DNA from: Nocardioidaceae bacterium
GTDB taxonomy: Bacteria > Actinomycetota > Actinomycetes > Propionibacteriales > Nocardioidaceae
Length of the DNA stretch: 34,613 nt
Direction of reading: 5' to 3'
Assembly (NCBI GenBank): GCA_025934895.1
Contig: JAICWH010000027.1
Coordinates: 1-34,613 of the forward strand
A program made the translations under genes and the position numbers. Below, in pieces: positions 33,754 through 34,613 of the stretch (its first letter is position 1; every line of letters starts with the position of its first letter). The notes under the pieces were generated by a model. The model saw only the letters and a program-made list of their open reading frames with translations. It had not been told where the DNA came from and did not search any database.

Positions 33754-34329
33754 ATGAAACGCGCACTGATCGTGGTCGACGTACAGAACGACTTCTGTGA
33801 GGGCGGCAGCCTGGCCGTCCACGGCGGCGCCGAGGTGGCGTTCCGGATCGGGCAGCTGCTGCACCACTGGTCGAACCAGGACCCGAAGGCGCCGGACTAC
33901 GATCTGGCGGTCGCCACCCGAGACCACCACGTCGACCCGGGCGACCACTTCAGCGACCGGCCCGACTTCGACACGTCGTGGCCGGTGCACTGCGTCGTCG
34001 GCACCGACGGCGAGGCGTTCCACCCGAACCTCGACCCGCAGCCGTTCGACGCGGTCTTCCTCAAGGGGGAGAACGCGGCGGCGTACTCCGGCTTCGAGGG
34101 ACGCTCGGGAGACGGTACGACGCTGGCGGACTGGCTCCGGGAGCACGACGTGACCGATGTCGACGTGTGCGGCATCGCCACCGACTACTGCGTGCGCGCG
34201 ACCGCCCTGGACGCGGTGAGGAACGGGTTCGACACACGCCTGCTGCCCAGCCTGTGCGCGGGGGTGGCACCGGCGTCCACCTACTCGGCGATCCAGGAGA
34301 TGGAGCGCGCCGGGGTGCGGGTGACCTGA
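33754..34329 (+). CDS. pncA: Nicotinamidase (isochorismatase fold)
   Basis: 191 residues. The catalytic triad is Asp9 (VDVQNDF), Lys104 (FLKGEN) and Cys146 (GIATDYCVRAT). Metal-site residues are suggested by Asp57, His59 and His65 in TRDHHVDPGDHF and His79 in WPVHCVVGT. It deamidates nicotinamide to nicotinate, which PncB then uses, so the pair recycles NAD breakdown products. In mycobacteria this enzyme activates pyrazinamide. It sits 51 bp after the esterase gene and seems to have its own leaderless promoter. Confidence 0.95.
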   Translation: MKRALIVVDVQNDFCEGGSLAVHGGAEVAFRIGQLLHHWSNQDPKAPDYDLAVATRDHHVDPGDHFSDRPDFDTSWPVHCVVGTDGEAFHPNLDPQPFDAVFLKGENAAAYSGFEGRSGDGTTLADWLREHDVTDVDVCGIATDYCVRATALDAVRNGFDTRLLPSLCAGVAPASTYSAIQEMERAGVRVT

Positions 34330-34440
34330 GCGCCGGCAGCCGGGCCACGTCCGACTCACCCCAGCAGGTCGGTGCCCGCGGCGGTCAGGGCCTGGAGGTG
34401 ACCCCTTGTCCGGCGAGGCCCGGACGAGCACGCTGGCGAC

Positions 34441-34613
34441 ATGAGTGAACAGGACGTCGACATCCTCCACCGCATCGAGGGGCTCGTCGAGGAGGAGCAC
34501 GCGATGCGCAGCGGCGGCAGCGAGGTCGACCCCGGACGCCTGCGGCACGTCGAGGAGCAGCTCGACCAGTGCTGGGACCTGCTTCGCCAGCGCCGGGCCC
34601 GGCGCGAGTTCGA
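34441..34613 (+). CDS. DUF2630 family small protein (truncated by window edge)
   Basis: An open frame starts at ATG 34441 and runs off the window after about 57 codons. It reads MSEQDVDILHRIEGLVEEEH and later LDQCWDLLRQRRARREF, the hallmark of DUF2630, a helical protein of about 80-90 residues found across actinobacteria. Function unknown. No ribosome site lies close; a CACGCT six bases upstream keeps only the A2/T6 positions of a -10. About 25-30 residues are missing. Confidence 0.85.
   Translation, partial: MSEQDVDILHRIEGLVEEEHAMRSGGSEVDPGRLRHVEEQLDQCWDLLRQRRARREF

Overview
This is about 34.6 kb of very GC-rich DNA with strong G/C third-position bias, many GTG and TTG starts and dense GTGA/ATGA start-stop overlaps. 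Gene content and order point to an actinobacterium. A psp locus with PspAA and PspAB, DUF3043, DUF2630 and an SCO2322-like protein fit Propionibacteriales, probably Nocardioidaceae (inference; no 16S or ribosomal marker is present). Nearly everything is a chromosomal housekeeping gene. I see no insertion sequence, prophage, CRISPR array, tRNA or rRNA.

Left block (1-24.7 kb). In order: ctaD (partial) and ctaC of cytochrome c oxidase, adenosine kinase, erpA, glycerate kinase, a GNAT protein, then the envelope-stress locus pspA-pspAA-htpX-pspAB. Next come DUF3043, an aldo/keto reductase and a small hypothetical gene. A cobalamin riboswitch then leads a six-gene corrinoid uptake and salvage operon: SCO2322-like secreted protein, ECF T, fused double ECF ATPase, ECF S, a PhnP-like MBL domain fused to CobU, and CobS. 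It is followed by gcvT, leucyl aminopeptidase, a small hypothetical gene, lpdA, the two-lipoyl E2 gene sucB/dlaT and a TIGR01777 epimerase. From memory, the backbone follows the M. tuberculosis order Rv2200c-Rv2216, with the psp locus, the reductase, the ECF genes and lpdA added.

Right block (25.3-34.6 kb). A cAMP-phosphodiesterase-like MBL protein and murI, an acyltransferase, a non-canonical PRPP synthetase, the cysM-cysO-mec cysteine pathway, DUF2017 with clpS, then pncB, an esterase, pncA and the start of a DUF2630 gene. This matches the Rv1330c-Rv1339 neighbourhood, so two regions that are far apart in M. tuberculosis are joined here. A membrane-anchored protein of unknown function lies at the junction (about 24.7-25.3 kb).

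Functional themes: B12 uptake and nucleotide-loop assembly under riboswitch control; lipoyl-dependent 2-oxoacid dehydrogenase parts (E2, E3) and glycine cleavage T; sulfur-carrier cysteine synthesis; NAD salvage (PncA, PncB); envelope stress, with an ECF-sigma-type promoter in front of pspA. Several genes appear to be leaderless. The best candidates for new biology are the SCO2322-like protein and the MBL-CobU fusion in the corrinoid operon. Non-coding oddities are a 13-bp tandem array, a long hairpin after sucB and a short-loop G-quadruplex motif in front of prs.
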